This document shows positions 40,114 to 53,520 of a DNA stretch of 64,000 nt, piece by piece. Position 1 is the stretch's first letter. The number at the start of each line of letters is the position of its first letter. The translations under genes and the position numbers were made by a program. Origin of the DNA: Hemibagrus wyckioides (taxonomy: Eukaryota > Chordata > Actinopteri > Siluriformes > Bagridae); NCBI RefSeq assembly GCF_019097595.1, contig NC_080716.1, positions 13,033,401 through 13,097,400 of the forward strand. Reading direction: 5' to 3'. Below the pieces are notes generated by a model. That model had not been told where the DNA came from. It ran no database searches and saw only the letters and a list, made by a program, of their open reading frames with translations.

Positions 40114-40855
40114 ACAGCACAAGACTTGGAAAGAATCTGAGGTAGTCCTAACCAACACTGGCAAGAGTAATGATTACTCGGTCAATTTACAACACAGTCA
40201 CACACACTAGGCAAGATTAGTCCATTACCTACTGTATGAGTGTTTTTTAAAGACTAGAAACACTTTCTCAGCAGAGAACCTCTTTTAATACCAAAAGCAA
40301 TATATAATGCCATATGTTTTTGTTTTGGCTCTTATTTAACCACCTTCTAGTTTTTGTGATATTTTGGTTTACAGATGTACATTCTGGAATAAAAAACCCA
40401 CTTGGATCAGGTGATACACTATCAGTGAGATCCTATGACAGGGAAGAGAATAGAGGACCTGTATTATAACCACTGTATTTTTTTTCCCCTTTTAATAAGG
40501 ATTAATCAAATGATGAAATAAAATCTGTCTAGAAGGAGGGAAGTAGGGGTAAGAGGATCTGCCGTGCCCTTAAGAAAGTTTAGGTAACGTGAGGACCACT
40601 TGGCATGCCTCATAGCCTCTTTTCACTCATTTTTTTTCTATTACCTTTCTTTTGGTATACTTAAAAAAAGATACAGTGTTTTCTATGCACATCCATTTTG
40701 TTTATGTGGGTGAAGTTTTGCCAGAGAAGGAAAAGGATTTTTTTTTAGAGTTTTGTGGTTTCAGATAGAGCGCTAGTTGTGTGGTTTGGCTGGTGGTTGC
40801 TAAGGCTGGCACTTAAAGGAAGTCACAGGTCCTGGATCAGCTATTGCTGTAGAGT

Positions 40856-40882
40856 GCACACACACACACACACACACACACA
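40856..40882. repeat. (CA)n microsatellite
   Basis: Perfect CA run. Confidence 0.9.
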
Positions 40883-41130
40883 TACAGTAAGAGATCCTCT
40901 CCACCTGCATAATCACATGGGCCAGCGGCAATCATGCTGCAACTTTGCTCGTCTGGCATCTACCAAGCAGATCAGATCACTGTTAGCATACGTGCCTATG
41001 TGCAGCTTTCATGATTAATAAAAGAAGGGGTCATGTCAACACATAAACCACTGGAGAGAATTTTACTGCTATTTTATTGGTATTCTTTTCTATGTTACAT
41101 TATAGAAAAAAAGTAGTGTTAGTTTATATA

Positions 41131-41506
41131 CACCAATCAGCCATAACATTAAAACCACCTGCCTAATATTGTGTAGGTCCAAATGCAGCTCTGACACATC
41201 GAGGTATGGACTCCACAAGACCTCTGAACATGTACTGTGGTATCTGGTGCCAAGACTTTAGCAACAGGTCCTTTAAGTCCTGTAAGTAGTAAGGAGCAGC
41301 CTCCATGGATCAGATTGTTTGTCCGGCACATCCCACAGATTCTCAATCAGAATTTGGAGGTCAACACCTTGATGTTCCTTAAACCATTCCTAAACATTGA
41401 CCCTTGTCAAAGTCACTCAGATCCCTACACTTGTCCATGTTTTTTGCTTCCAGCACATCAACTTTGAGAGCTGATTGTTCACTTGCTGTCTAATATATCC
41501 CACTCA
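41131..41506 (-). mobile_element. Internally deleted Tc1/mariner element
   Basis: The left end reads CACCAATCAGCCATAACATT, the terminal repeat of a widespread fish Tc1/mariner family. Next comes - strand transposase C-terminal sequence; its translation includes remnants around MCRTNNLIHGGCS and KGPVAKVLAPDT. Near 41398 the sequence jumps to the N-terminal region (CCCTTGTCAAAGTCACTCAG) and then to CACTTGCTGTCTAATATATC near the far end. About 1 kb of the family's middle is missing, and the right terminal repeat is not clear. It is a non-autonomous dead copy. Confidence 0.85.
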
Positions 41507-41988
41507 GTATTATTGTATTAGTTCTAGCAAACTGTTTGCACAGCTAATGCTCTCTAATGCTCTCTACAGTTGACTCATAAATTAATTTATAAACTGTTTA
41601 AACTTGCTTGCACATGTAAATAGCGTCAAATGTAATCAATAATTTAGTAGCATAATCTCTTATACAGAACTGTAGATGTTAACTGAACGTCCTCTTATAT
41701 CAGGAACATGTTCTCACCATTTAGCTGTCATGCAACTTCAGACAGTGTCCTATACCCCCACTGAAAAAAAAAAAAGGCTTTAAAACCTTTAAGAATGGTC
41801 TAGTGTTTGTGAACGCACTCCCGAGGGACCCACGCCTCCAGTGTCTGTGTCTTCATTGCTGCTCTTGGTCAGGCCGCAGTGCTACTATGCACTGAAAGGA
41901 CATCGCCGTCACCTGCCAGACTGCAGGAATGTTAATGCCATGGCCTTGATAATTGGATTTTACACACACCGCCTGTGAGGAACACATA

Positions 41989-41989
<1 letters not shown>

Positions 41990-42026
<37 letters not shown>

Positions 42027-42039
42027 CACACACACACAC
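41990..42039. repeat. (CA)n microsatellite
   Basis: CA run of about 50 bp with a CG interruption. Confidence 0.95.
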
Positions 42040-43038
42040 GGCTGCAGATGGACACTTAGGCTTGCTATTGTTTGGTTCCTGGCTCAAAGACCTCAATAGA
42101 ACCTGACTGTGTTTGTATAAGGCAGTATGTCTTCATAAAGAGTGTTTATAGTGCATGTTAAGGTGGGGAATGAGGTGGGAGAGATAAAGGACAGGCCGAG
42201 CTACTGCGAAGAAAAAGATCCAGACAGCAGCGATTCAGAGGCACAGACACAACACGTCAAACCAACAGCATTTCAATTACAACTAAAACCAAGTATTAAT
42301 CAGTAGTGCTGTTTGTAATGATTTTTTTTGTCCTTCAGCTCTCGAAAGTGTTATTAATTTCTATAAACATAAATACAATACTGTAGGCAAATTCCTGAGT
42401 CGACAGCGAGTGAACTTAGACCTGTTGAGTCAGTAATAAGTGACTTACTTCCAGATGTCAAATATTATTCATTATACCTGTAGGACTTCAGTGTATAGCG
42501 ATCAGAGGAAGTGTTATACCTGTATTTTTCAGCATGTGTTGAGGTGTTAAAGCCCTTTGCATTAAATGCGGATCATTAGGGCTGTAACAGTCATATTTAT
42601 GGTGTGTGCTATCGAGAAGCAACGGAGGTGTTAGGTGCAGGGGCGTGTGAGTGTGTGCTCAGCCTGGTTCAGGATATATACAGGACATGGTAGCCTCCCC
42701 TGCTCGGGGCCTCCTGCTCTGTTTCCCTCCGGCTGTAGCTCACTCGGCTCTAACGTTGCAGCTCTAATGACCTAAATACTTTTAATTCACCTCAGAAGAC
42801 CCTGCCTGCCCAGCGTGTGCCTGCCCCCTCCTATCACACATATATATACACACACATATATGTATCCTTTGATAGTTAGACTGTAGCTAATGTATGGTTT
42901 GTTTGTGTATAAATCCTGTTTCCTGTCTATAGAGTAAGGGAACAGTGGAGTGTTTGTTCCTCCTGACATTCTTTCCAGAGAATGTGGTTGAACAAACGCT
43001 GTCGAAGTTTGAAGTCCCTCTCTTTTTCAGGCAGCCTG
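42040..43038 (+). other. nfib intron 2, no gene seen
   Basis: Unique sequence. A TA/CA tract lies near 42839-42862. Confidence 0.5.

Positions 43039-43041
<3 letters not shown>

Positions 43042-43080
<39 letters not shown>
43042..43080. repeat. (CT)n microsatellite
   Basis: Perfect CT run of about 39 bp. Confidence 0.95.
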
Positions 43081-43083
<3 letters not shown>

Positions 43084-44341
43084 CACAAAGGCACGCACTT
43101 TCGTTCACACAAACTCCAACTGACGTTGAAATGATGTGTTGTGCTTGGCATGCACGCTTTATTTTCCTGTAATCTGTGTCAGAGTGAAGCATTTACAACA
43201 ATTACCTCAGCATGCTCGACTCACAGCTGTAGTTTTGGCTGCTCGGTGGAGGAGAGGCGAGAGCTTTGTGGCTGATCTCTGCCAGACCTACACCTCACCT
43301 CATCCCCGTCTCACTCCCTCCAAGCCGTGCAGCCCCGTTGAAGGCTTGCCACTCCTTTCAAATTGTGGAAACTTTGGCACTTGAAACACTTTCACTTTGT
43401 AAGCTGGGGAAGATTTTATTGGCCAGTCTTCTTCATTTAAATGTGTTTCATGCAAATTCTTTAAAAGATGGGAAATGCCTCTGCACCTGTGTTTAGTTTC
43501 CGTGTCATTTTTATGTCCTGCTTTTTGGGTCAGAATACTACTGGTAGCACTACTCATTTCACACTTTCTCACTGTGTTGTTAAGGGACAAGGCTCCTATA
43601 TGGCCCGCAACCTGGTGAGTTCAGCATTCAGAGCATAGTATGACCACTAAGATGGTCTGCTTCGTATTCCAAGCGTCTAATGTCTAATATCTCTTCCTCA
43701 TGCCTTTTCAATATTGTATCTGGTTAGAAATTGACTGCGAGATAATCATTGATAGTGAGCTTGCACGCTGAAGCTTTAACTACGGTTAAAATCTATGCTA
43801 AAGGTTTGACGGTAAGAAGGTGTTCAAAGGCCAGATGGGTAACAAGGTGTGATTTATTGTGCATAGTGCTTTGAAAATATTTGAATAGTTTGTGTTTCGA
43901 ATCTTAAAAGCTGTAACGGCGAACAAACCGTATAATATAGAAACGAGGTAATAAACAATACCAACTGTCCCGTCGCATTATTACAATCATCCTGTGAGCA
44001 CGTTTCCATTTACGGCCCCAGCAATGAAGATAAGAAGTTGTTAAATGTTATCACATAGCTTTACACAGGAACTACAGAATTATTTCCTGGAAAGCAACAG
44101 TGATTTGTGTATGTGTTTTTTTTTTTTCAAAGGTCAGTGTTTCAACATAATGGTGTGCATTAAGTTGTGTGGTTTGTGCTTTGTGCGGTTTGGCTCTACA
44201 GCTGTGTCTGTACAGTACGTGTCTGTGTGATAGAGTATTTATAGTGCGATGTTGCGGAACACGCGACCCAATCGGCCGAGCTCGTAAAACACCTGTGTAA
44301 ACATTGAGTATATCGCTCGAGTTGGAGGAAAGAATCCTGTC

Positions 44342-44343
<2 letters not shown>

Positions 44344-44373
<30 letters not shown>
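44344..44373. repeat. (CT)n microsatellite
   Basis: Perfect CT run. Confidence 0.9.
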
Positions 44374-44375
<2 letters not shown>

Positions 44376-47300
44376 CTCACTCACTCCTGCACTGAACATG
44401 AGGAGCACTCTGCTCTGCTCTGCCCCTCCCTTTCCTGCAAATGAGAAGAAAAATTCTCCCTCCCTCATTTTTCCCTCTTTTTTTCCTGAGAAGAACAATG
44501 AGGACACGCGTGGTGGGGAGGGCCCCCTCAGTGTGGCCCCTACAGCGCTTATATCCCTCTGTCCAGGAAGAGTGTGTGTGTCTGTGTGTGTATGTGTGTG
44601 AGATGCACGTGGGCCACTGGGGACCTCTAAATATTGTCTGTAAAGAGGCCTGCCAGAGCGGAACCCATTCCCACATCAGGCACACACACACACAAACAAA
44701 TGTCCTTTTTTTTTTTTTTTTGTTTAGGGGAACTCCAAACCCTCACACTGTTCCTTATCGAAAGTGATAAACAACACGGAACATATCATAATTCCACAGC
44801 ACTTCAGTGTAAATACCCCCGGGCCTCTACATTGTCCCACAAGCTCTTACCGGCAAAGCCAATAGCATGCATTAGTAAGAAAGATAAAGATCCAAAAGTC
44901 GTAATTATCATAATTATCTTATTGTGTGTGTCATAAAAAGTACAGGTACAAAAGCAACAACAAGGCCTTGAATGCAAGTCGAGGAAATGCTTGTGATAAT
45001 TACGGAACAATTCGTAGAAAGATTAGAAATGTAACTCGTGATATGGAATCCACTCCACATGCTAGCACTTAGGCAGTCACTAAGTTTATTGGATTGCCCA
45101 ATTTACAAATTGTATGACATCATCAAGCCTCACCGTCGAACTGTCGGTTGGTCGAGATCTGCACGTAGAGGAGAGAGGAAGTGTGCTAATCATCACCGGC
45201 TTTCTCGACAGCCCTCTAGCCCTGCGAGTTTGTCTGCGCTCCATGTAACACTATCTGCAGAAAGGAACACAAAATGGAGGGCTTTGTGAGGGGAGATTAG
45301 CCTAGCAACTCCTGATAAGGGCTAAACCAAACAAAGGCAACCTGAATATGGTACAAGGAGGCAAGCACAATTAGGACGTGTCATGTAATAGGTGATATAG
45401 GTGTGCATAGAAAGAGAATATGTTCTTTAGTTATGGATGTGGTGGAACTCTGGATTATATTTAAGATACAAAGATGTGTATGTAAATACAGAAATCTTCC
45501 AGATTTGCAAGTGGAAATATCTCACCCTTTCAAATCTATTTCTATTACTGAACCATTGAATAGTATCATCTATTATTTTATTGAAACTGATGATATACAA
45601 ACACGTTGTTGGTGACGTTCTTGTTGTAGAAATGTTTTTCCACATTACCAGTAAATTAGGATGGGAACTAAAGGTAGGGGACACAGCCATAAATTTGCCT
45701 TGTGGATTTGTGTTTCTGCGCTTCTGTCTTTATTTTGTTCTTCACATGGGCTTGAAAGAGGTCACAGTTACGCCATGTTCTTCCTCCATCTCCTCTCACT
45801 GCATTGTGACCAAATGAGATTCACAGCCATATCTAGATATAGCTGTGGTTTCACTGACACTCAGTAATGCCAGTTCGAAAAACATTCCCCTTGATGAGAC
45901 ACTAATGCTTACTGTAAAAAGAAATTTCCGAAGTAACAATGTCTAGTCAATCAGGAAAACAAATTCAGAATAATCTGGAGACACTTCCTCTTATTAATCA
46001 AAGTCGTGTAAACTGAGACAAATTCCTCAGACAGTTTCCAGATACATGAAGTTAATCTTTAAAGTACTTTTAAGGTCAAACTCACATCTGGTCAGTGCAC
46101 ATAAAGGCTTAGCAAAAATAAAACTACTATACAACATTAATAACAATTGTTCCTGAGTACAAATATGCACACAAGAACATTGGACTAAATGATATCTAAT
46201 GAGGGTTCGTGTCAGCATGTAATGTGAATCGGAATGCTCGGGTATGGATCGTTATCAGCTCATTAGTGCTTCAGTTGAGTAAACTGTGCTCAGACCTGGT
46301 CACTTATTGGTCAAGCTGTTTAGATACTTGGAAATCACCTCACATTTTTTAGGCTGTTACATAATTTCATACCAACACTAGACATGATTTTGTTTGTTTT
46401 GGTTTGTCATTTCTGTTATCATTTTCTTGGCTCACATATAACTCAGAACAAGCAAAATCTAGTATTTGAGTACTAACATGAATAAAAACCTTCTCTAGGG
46501 AGGAGGACTATAGGAGTAGACAACCGCCAGATAATCTCTTTAGCGCTTTGTATACGTTGGTATGAGTGTGAAATGCAGCATTAACTGTGATTTTATGAGC
46601 AACAAAAGAAAGGCCTCTTCTGTACTTCAGTTTGTTCCTCTTTCCCTCCTTGCTCCCATTTCCATGATGGTCATTCATTTTGATATCTGCGACTAATCGG
46701 TTTGAATCACTGACCTGTCAAATGAATACAGTACATCACTGAGTATTTAGAGCAAGGTAATGAAGAATAATATGCTGACTGCGAATGTTACACTGTAGAA
46801 ATACTCCTTTTCTTGAACTTTCCGTCCTCTCTGGTGCAGTACAGTAAGAGTGATTAGGCACGCAGAACAGTATGTATTGAACACATTAGTTCAGCTTATA
46901 GCATTACATAGGGCAGGGTTGTGATTACCGGCTGTATCCATTCAGCTGCTTATATGAATGGTCGAGAACGCTGGGACATGTCTGGTCCATGTATAAAAAA
47001 AATACGTAACATTGTTCAGTTAAATGTGAAGGAATGAGTGCCGTGTTGAGAGTTGGCATGTTTATGCTGGCATTAATGAGACGTATTGGGAGTTGGGAGT
47101 AAAGCAGTGATGTCATATACACCCTCTTTGGGGGATCCTGATGTTTATATTCTGTATAAGTGAAATATGTGAATGTGTTCCAGGCTAACTCTTTCCAGCA
47201 GTGATTTTTTTTTTGGAGTTAGACAGGAGTGTTCACCTTAAAGGCACTAATACATACTCTTATTTAAAATAAGTACTTAACAATGCTTGGGAAGTTTAAG

Positions 47301-50300
47301 TACTAAACAAACCAGCGCATGAGAGACACTATGAGCAGAGTAGCAGACAGCTGAAGAAGACTTTATCTCTCCACTGGACGTCTGTCATTTGTTGAGTCTA
47401 ACAGAGCGCTCATTCATTCAGCCTTCCATGAAAGTGGCTCATGGAGATGTAAGGGCCAGCATTGTTTGTGCTCTGCGATGTTTAATCAGTTTGGATTGGA
47501 CAACATATTAAAACTTTGGCTACGGCTTGAAGACTTTTGTCTGAGGAGGAGACGCTAGTGATGGATGTTTTCTTATGCTCATGACTGCAGTAAGAGGCTT
47601 AAAGGGAATTGAAATGGATCTTGGTCGTACATTTTATCTTGGGGTTGAGCAACAAATAATAGTTCCCATTGTCCTGATTTGCACTGCAATCTGCATGGGA
47701 AGACCTTCTTGTTTTTACAGACCATGGACATATAATGGAGTGTTAGATCCCCACTACTGTCGCACCTCCCTCTCCAGCCTAGGCCTTTAAGAACTGATTA
47801 CACAAACGTTTACGTCTTCTACAGAGTGCCACAGGAGAGATAAAGGGCAGCTGATGCTTATCCCCTTCCTACATAGTAGAAACCACTAAGATGGAACGTA
47901 AACCAAGCATCGCAGGCAGACTTTCATGTTCTCCATTACATATGTGGTTGCTCAGATCACACCTTAATTGATAGTCTCAAGATCGGGCTTCATTGTTAGC
48001 TAACCTGCTAACCGCACCCAATTGTCATGAGGATCACAGTGAAGTGAAGGCAGGAAGCCACAACACCTCGGCCTGACCATTGGCACAGGTTTTAATTTAG
48101 AGTCCTGCTGTAAGTGTGGCATTTGTTCCTATTAAATGTTTGATGATGCAGAGCTGCACGAGGAAAAACCCAGTATAAAGCGCTCGCTTGTTTCAGGTTA
48201 GCTATGCGGAATCAGAGAACAAAAGGATAGCTCACAGAGGGATGGTTGGAGGCCAAGCACAGGGGTAGCAAAGAGGCTAAATTTAGCCTGGTGTCCGGCG
48301 CAGTGCACTACGTGCATGGACTCACAACGCTTCATACAGTGTGCATGATAATCATTCCACTTTTCAACACTGGACAAAGCAGGCGGTATGTCCCAGATCC
48401 AACATCACACGCCTAAAAATACACATGGACATATGTTTGTTTTTTGTTTTTTTGCTTAACCATGAGCTGCTTTCTTCTCTAGAGGAATGTGATTCAGTTA
48501 AAAAAATCTTATACAAAAAGTAAAGGGGTTTGTATGTTTGCAAACTGCATCAGATACTTTGGACCTGCTAGGTTTTTTTTCCCTTTCTTTCTTTACTGTT
48601 AAGCAGCACTTAAAAATAATTACTGTTCCATTCTATAATTCATCACTGCTAGACACCAGGCCATGTCATAAGCCTTTGTTATATTTAAATACAACAGAAG
48701 CTCTGGGAACATTGTCTCATGAGCACTAAGGGTTAAAACTGCAAACGTCTTCCATAGAACTGCAGCTGCCAAGGTTAAATGAGGTGATAGCAAATTGTTT
48801 ACTTACTGAAATGTTCTATCAAGTTTAGCTGGTTTGTCATTAAGCCGGCCTTCTCAGGCTGTTGGGACGGTTGTGTAAGTTGTATTAGTGGCCTGTTATC
48901 TCACTGCATGGCTGTCAGTGACAGCGTCTGCCTTGTAAAGATATAATTCCCATCTCTTTTCAAAACCACCTTTGTCAATAAAAAGACACAAGACCTTTAG
49001 ATAATAGACATTTCATTGAAGAACAGTGTATTAAATAGCAAGCTTATAGAACTAAAGTTAATCCTTTTGCCCTTAGCATTCCTAGCTTTTCATCTGTTTG
49101 CCACTAGGTTTTCTTTGCGTGGAGAGCCCACAGTGACATGGAGCAATTTATGTCAACACCCTCAAGTCACATTTAATCCCCCTACCCTGTCTCTGCATGC
49201 CCACCAAGGGTCTTTGAACTAGAGTGGCTTATGACCCAGTTTATTTTCCTGTTAAATGGCTCCTGATGAAGTTCTCATCTCAAACTGGTGTGCTTCTGCA
49301 GGCTGTCTACTCTCGCTGGTTTTCCCAGAGCTCCTCTGCGTTTGTCTTCCCCGAGCTCTGGAGTTCTGCTCTTTCAGCCCACACAGCACAAGAATCTATG
49401 GCCTGGAGAAAAGGCATGAACCACAACTCAGTGATGATCGATGGTCCTTGCTCAGCTTGCTGGAGTCTGCTGAGACCTGAAACCAACTGTACAATATGAG
49501 CATCTTCGCTCAGCTACATATCTGTGGCATATGTGCTACTCTTCTTGTCCTGTCAGTGTACAATAGGAGGTATAGAATTGTTTGAAAAACTGTGTCCAAG
49601 TGCTCTATGGGTAAAAGACACAAATGATATTAATTTTGTATACTTCTTTATTGAAAATAACAGACATGGTTTTTCACCTCCTTTAACAACTAGGTACACC
49701 TTGTTTTTGATAGTATCTCAGTATCCCTGTATCTTGATCTGATAGTATCTGTTTACTTTACTCAGGAACTTTTGTCTGCATATGTACAGGTTTGGTTTAC
49801 GCTGTAACCTAATGCGAGTTCATCGAGGCAGCAGTGTTACTCAATTAGCCATCACTGTTCTAAGTGCTCGGGTAGCTGTGGCTGATGTATTTACGTGCTG
49901 TTGTTGTGTTTATAGTTTCCTCTGCCGAAACCTCTTATGAAGCGCGGCGGATGAAATGAGACGTGATTTAGAGAGGTCTGTCACAATGCGAGTGGCCACG
50001 GCTGCCGCTTCCTACTTTTGTGTGGATGAGGACCCGGGGGTGGAGCAGCGGATGCACGGCCCTGGCTCTTGGCCCCGGCAAAGGGAAGGAAACTCTGTGT
50101 CAAAGGCGGCCCTGTTATCTGAGGCAAAGGCGTACGCTCTGCCTCAGCGGTCGTGTCATTGTCACAACAGGAGAGATCAGATACAGCAGACCCACTGAAG
50201 GTTTTCTTGATTAGCCAAAAGTGTTTTCGCAGCTCCTTAAAAGTCCTCGTGGGCCTCACACGTGAGAGAGGTGTGGCAGAACTCGAGCCTTCATTTAGTC

Positions 50301-53219
50301 CTTTTGACTATTTGTTTTTTTCCGTACAGGCTCCACACAGGGTGTGCAGGGTTTTCTAATAACCTTGAGAGAAGCCCTGCAGGCCCCAGTTCACTGAGTG
50401 CATATGGCATATTTCTGCTCAGTGTGCCGAGGCTGCCCCTGACAGAGGCCCCCCACCCCATGCCTGCTTGCGCACACGCACACACACCCACACACACACT
50501 GAAGTTTTTCCCCCCTGTCCCAAAGAGTGCTCCCAGTAGATATGCTCTATGGCTTCTCACAGACTCCATGAAGGAAATGCATTATGTGTAAAAGGAATTC
50601 CATATGGTGACATATGATCTGTGTAATTCCTTCAATTGATAAAAAAGCCCTACCTTTGTGTCTGCTTGGCATGAATAGCTTATAAGAAGCCTACTGCCGG
50701 TGTAGTTTTTTTTCTTCTGCTTGTTCTTCCTGGGGCCAGTCTGAGGCCTGAGCATTACTGCACAATGTCTGCACTGGGGTGTGTGTGGGCTCCAGAGTTT
50801 GCCATGGCGAACATTTGCAGACGGAGGTCTGAGCTGTTCCAGGTGAGGTGTGCCAAGCTCAAGTGGCTTGGACAGGGTGAAAAGGAAGTGTTGCAGCACC
50901 TCTGCCAACCACCTGGGACTCCAGCCGAAACCCTTGTGCCCGCTACCTGGACCTGCGATCAGCTCGCTCTGGGACCGGGTTGTAACTTCACTTCCAGTGC
51001 ATGTCTATGTGAAAAAAAAGTCCCTGGCCATGAGGGTTGGAGGAGTATGTACATGTGAACACTTGCCAAGAGTGCAGGTTATTGAGTGTGATCCAATTGT
51101 GGCCCTTTGATATCTTCCTTAGTTCCCATGATGCAATGGTGTGTCCAGCTACATACATGCAGATAACATTTTATAGCTTTTGGATTGCAGCCTATTCAAC
51201 CTCTACAGGCCTGTTATTTTTGCCTCAACATTTAATGTTAGAAATCTAAAACATTTATTAGAGTGAAAAAAACTTTTGTGGGGATGTTGAGCCTTTCTTT
51301 GGTTGGTTACAAGTTTTCTTAATTGGAATTGGTCAGAGACAAACACTTAGCGTGTTCCTCACATACCATTCTAGCAAGGAGAAAGATTTGTAATGCTTTC
51401 AAATATTTAGCATACGTATATGACACTGTACCTTGTTGCTGTAAAACAATACAGATTTTCCTCGTGCCAGAATAGACACTCACTGCATTCCACTAGGCTT
51501 ACAAATCCGGAAAAAGCCTTACAAATACCATCTCAATCCCTAATCTCAACCCCGACCACTGTAATTTTCACTCGCTAACAACATGAAACAAAAGGTTTAT
51601 CAGATGTGTACACATTTATGGCAGCACCACACAGGGCTGGGGGCTAAAAAGGCAGTGAAGTTTAGCAGGTTTTTTTTCCTAAGATGATGGAAAATGCCTG
51701 CAGGCAATAATAATTAATGCACAAGATGGTAGCATACCTGGGTTGTAAAAGTGAAGTGTTCAGGCCTTGAGGATTTTTATAAAAGTGAAAGGAACACCAA
51801 AATCATAGATTAGTCTGTCTGTGAAAATTTTAATGCAAAGAAAGCGTCAATGTGATGAAAATCTGCATGACCGAGAAGAAACTTGTGACTTCCTTCCATT
51901 CTCCTCCCCTCTCTTCCTTCTTCCTTTTTTCCCCTCACTGTTCTGTCTGTTACTGAGAAACATGTTCCATACAACGTAAACAAGAAGGACAGATTCTTCC
52001 CAAGCATTGTGTACCTCCCATACCAGAGCTGTCCCATCTGCTACCTGGCTTCAACCTCTCGCTCACCTTTTCTGACAAACTCGAAACAGCGTGCTCGGAT
52101 GAATACAGAGCCAGGCGTCAGATTGTGAAGAGTGCAAGAAAGACCCCTGCCGAGAGTTAGAGCTGACAATCTCACAGAATTGAGGACGTGGCAGAACGAG
52201 GAAGGACGCAGGACGGAGAATTCCTGAGTTGGCTATTGAACAGCAAACCTCAGTCAGTTAAAAGATATTAACATGGCGCTTTATATCATTCTCTTAACTT
52301 CCTTTCTTTCCCATTCTATTAATGCACCTGTAGTGTGGTTGGTGAAAAAGGTACCTTTTGAGGAACATTAACACCTCTCTTCTGAATCTGCCTGCATGAC
52401 AGCTAAGCATTGTCCTTATCATTCTAGTGCTCTGACACTCCGCCAGAATAGCTGAAGTGCACACAAAGGCCTTTTGCATTCTCAGCCCCTACGGCATGGG
52501 AGGGCGAGCGCAGCCACAGTGTGTAGGGAAGCCTGCTATAATTCTCATGCTACATAACAACGATTACAAAAAAGAGCAACACTGTTTGCACTCCGCTGCA
52601 GTCTCTTTGTCCCTTTCACAAGGCTCTCTCTTGTCCTTACTTGATATGCGGCATTAGTTGAGTCAGCACGGAAAAGAAATATTTATCTTATTCGCGGCAA
52701 ATCTTTTATTAAATGAGTGGCTACTTCTATAAATAATGTATTATGCAAAAAGCTTAAAGAAATTGCGAAATTGAATACACACTGAAAAATGAGCAAGTAG
52801 CTGCCTCACATAATAGCTTAATTATGTTGTTTTGTAGAATGTTCCAGTGTTGTTCAACCACTAAGGGTATTTGCTTTAAGATATTTAAATTTCACGTTGG
52901 CAAAAGGAAAAGTGTCTCATGAGCACAAGACTTACGAGATTCTGTTAATAGCAGCATTCCTCAACATCTGCTTAATGCCAGACTTTGTGTAACATTGTTT
53001 ATGGTGTTGGAACAACTGAATCTGAAATTCATTTAGCAGTTCCTCCTCTCACTGTCGCACATATAAACTGAACACTGGAGCCAAACCACATGTTGTTACT
53101 GCTGCAGCCCAGGGCCGCCCTAGCAAGCCTCAAGAGCACATGGTAGATTTGCCTTCCAGGGAGGAGGGACCCTGCGACTAACAGAACGTGAATTACAGCG
53201 TAGCATCCGCCCATTATAA
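44374..53219 (+). other. nfib intron 2, long stretch without gene
   Basis: Unique intronic DNA of alternating AT-rich and GC-balanced composition. No exon, RNA gene or recognisable transposon was seen. GC-richer segments near 45.1 kb, 49.2-49.5 kb and 49.9-50.2 kb are possible regulatory elements. Confidence 0.5.
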
Positions 53220-53520
53220 AAGACATGCGCTGAGATCACCGGTCTGCCGCTGCACATGATTGGACCATTGCCTGTCTTCTGACCTTGTAGCAGGCATCAT
53301 GGGCTCTCCAGAGCTGAATGAGAGCTTCCTTCATTATGCTTGCGTTAATCATCAGCCACTGGCCTGCCGACACTTTCCGCCTGAGAGGCTTTATCAGGAG
53401 AAGCTGCTCCGTGCTCTTGCCGTGTCCCTTTCAAGGGTGTCTGATTCACTGCTGTGGCCGATGTTCCTCAATTTGAATTTTAAAAGCTTCTGCAAGCCTT
53501 ATATCAAATCATAATATGTT
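53220..53520. promoter_or_regulatory. Candidate conserved non-coding element
   Basis: A GC-balanced unique block containing GGCATCATGGGC, GTTAATCATCAGCC and CTTTATCAGGAG. The call is from composition and motif clustering only. Confidence 0.3.
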
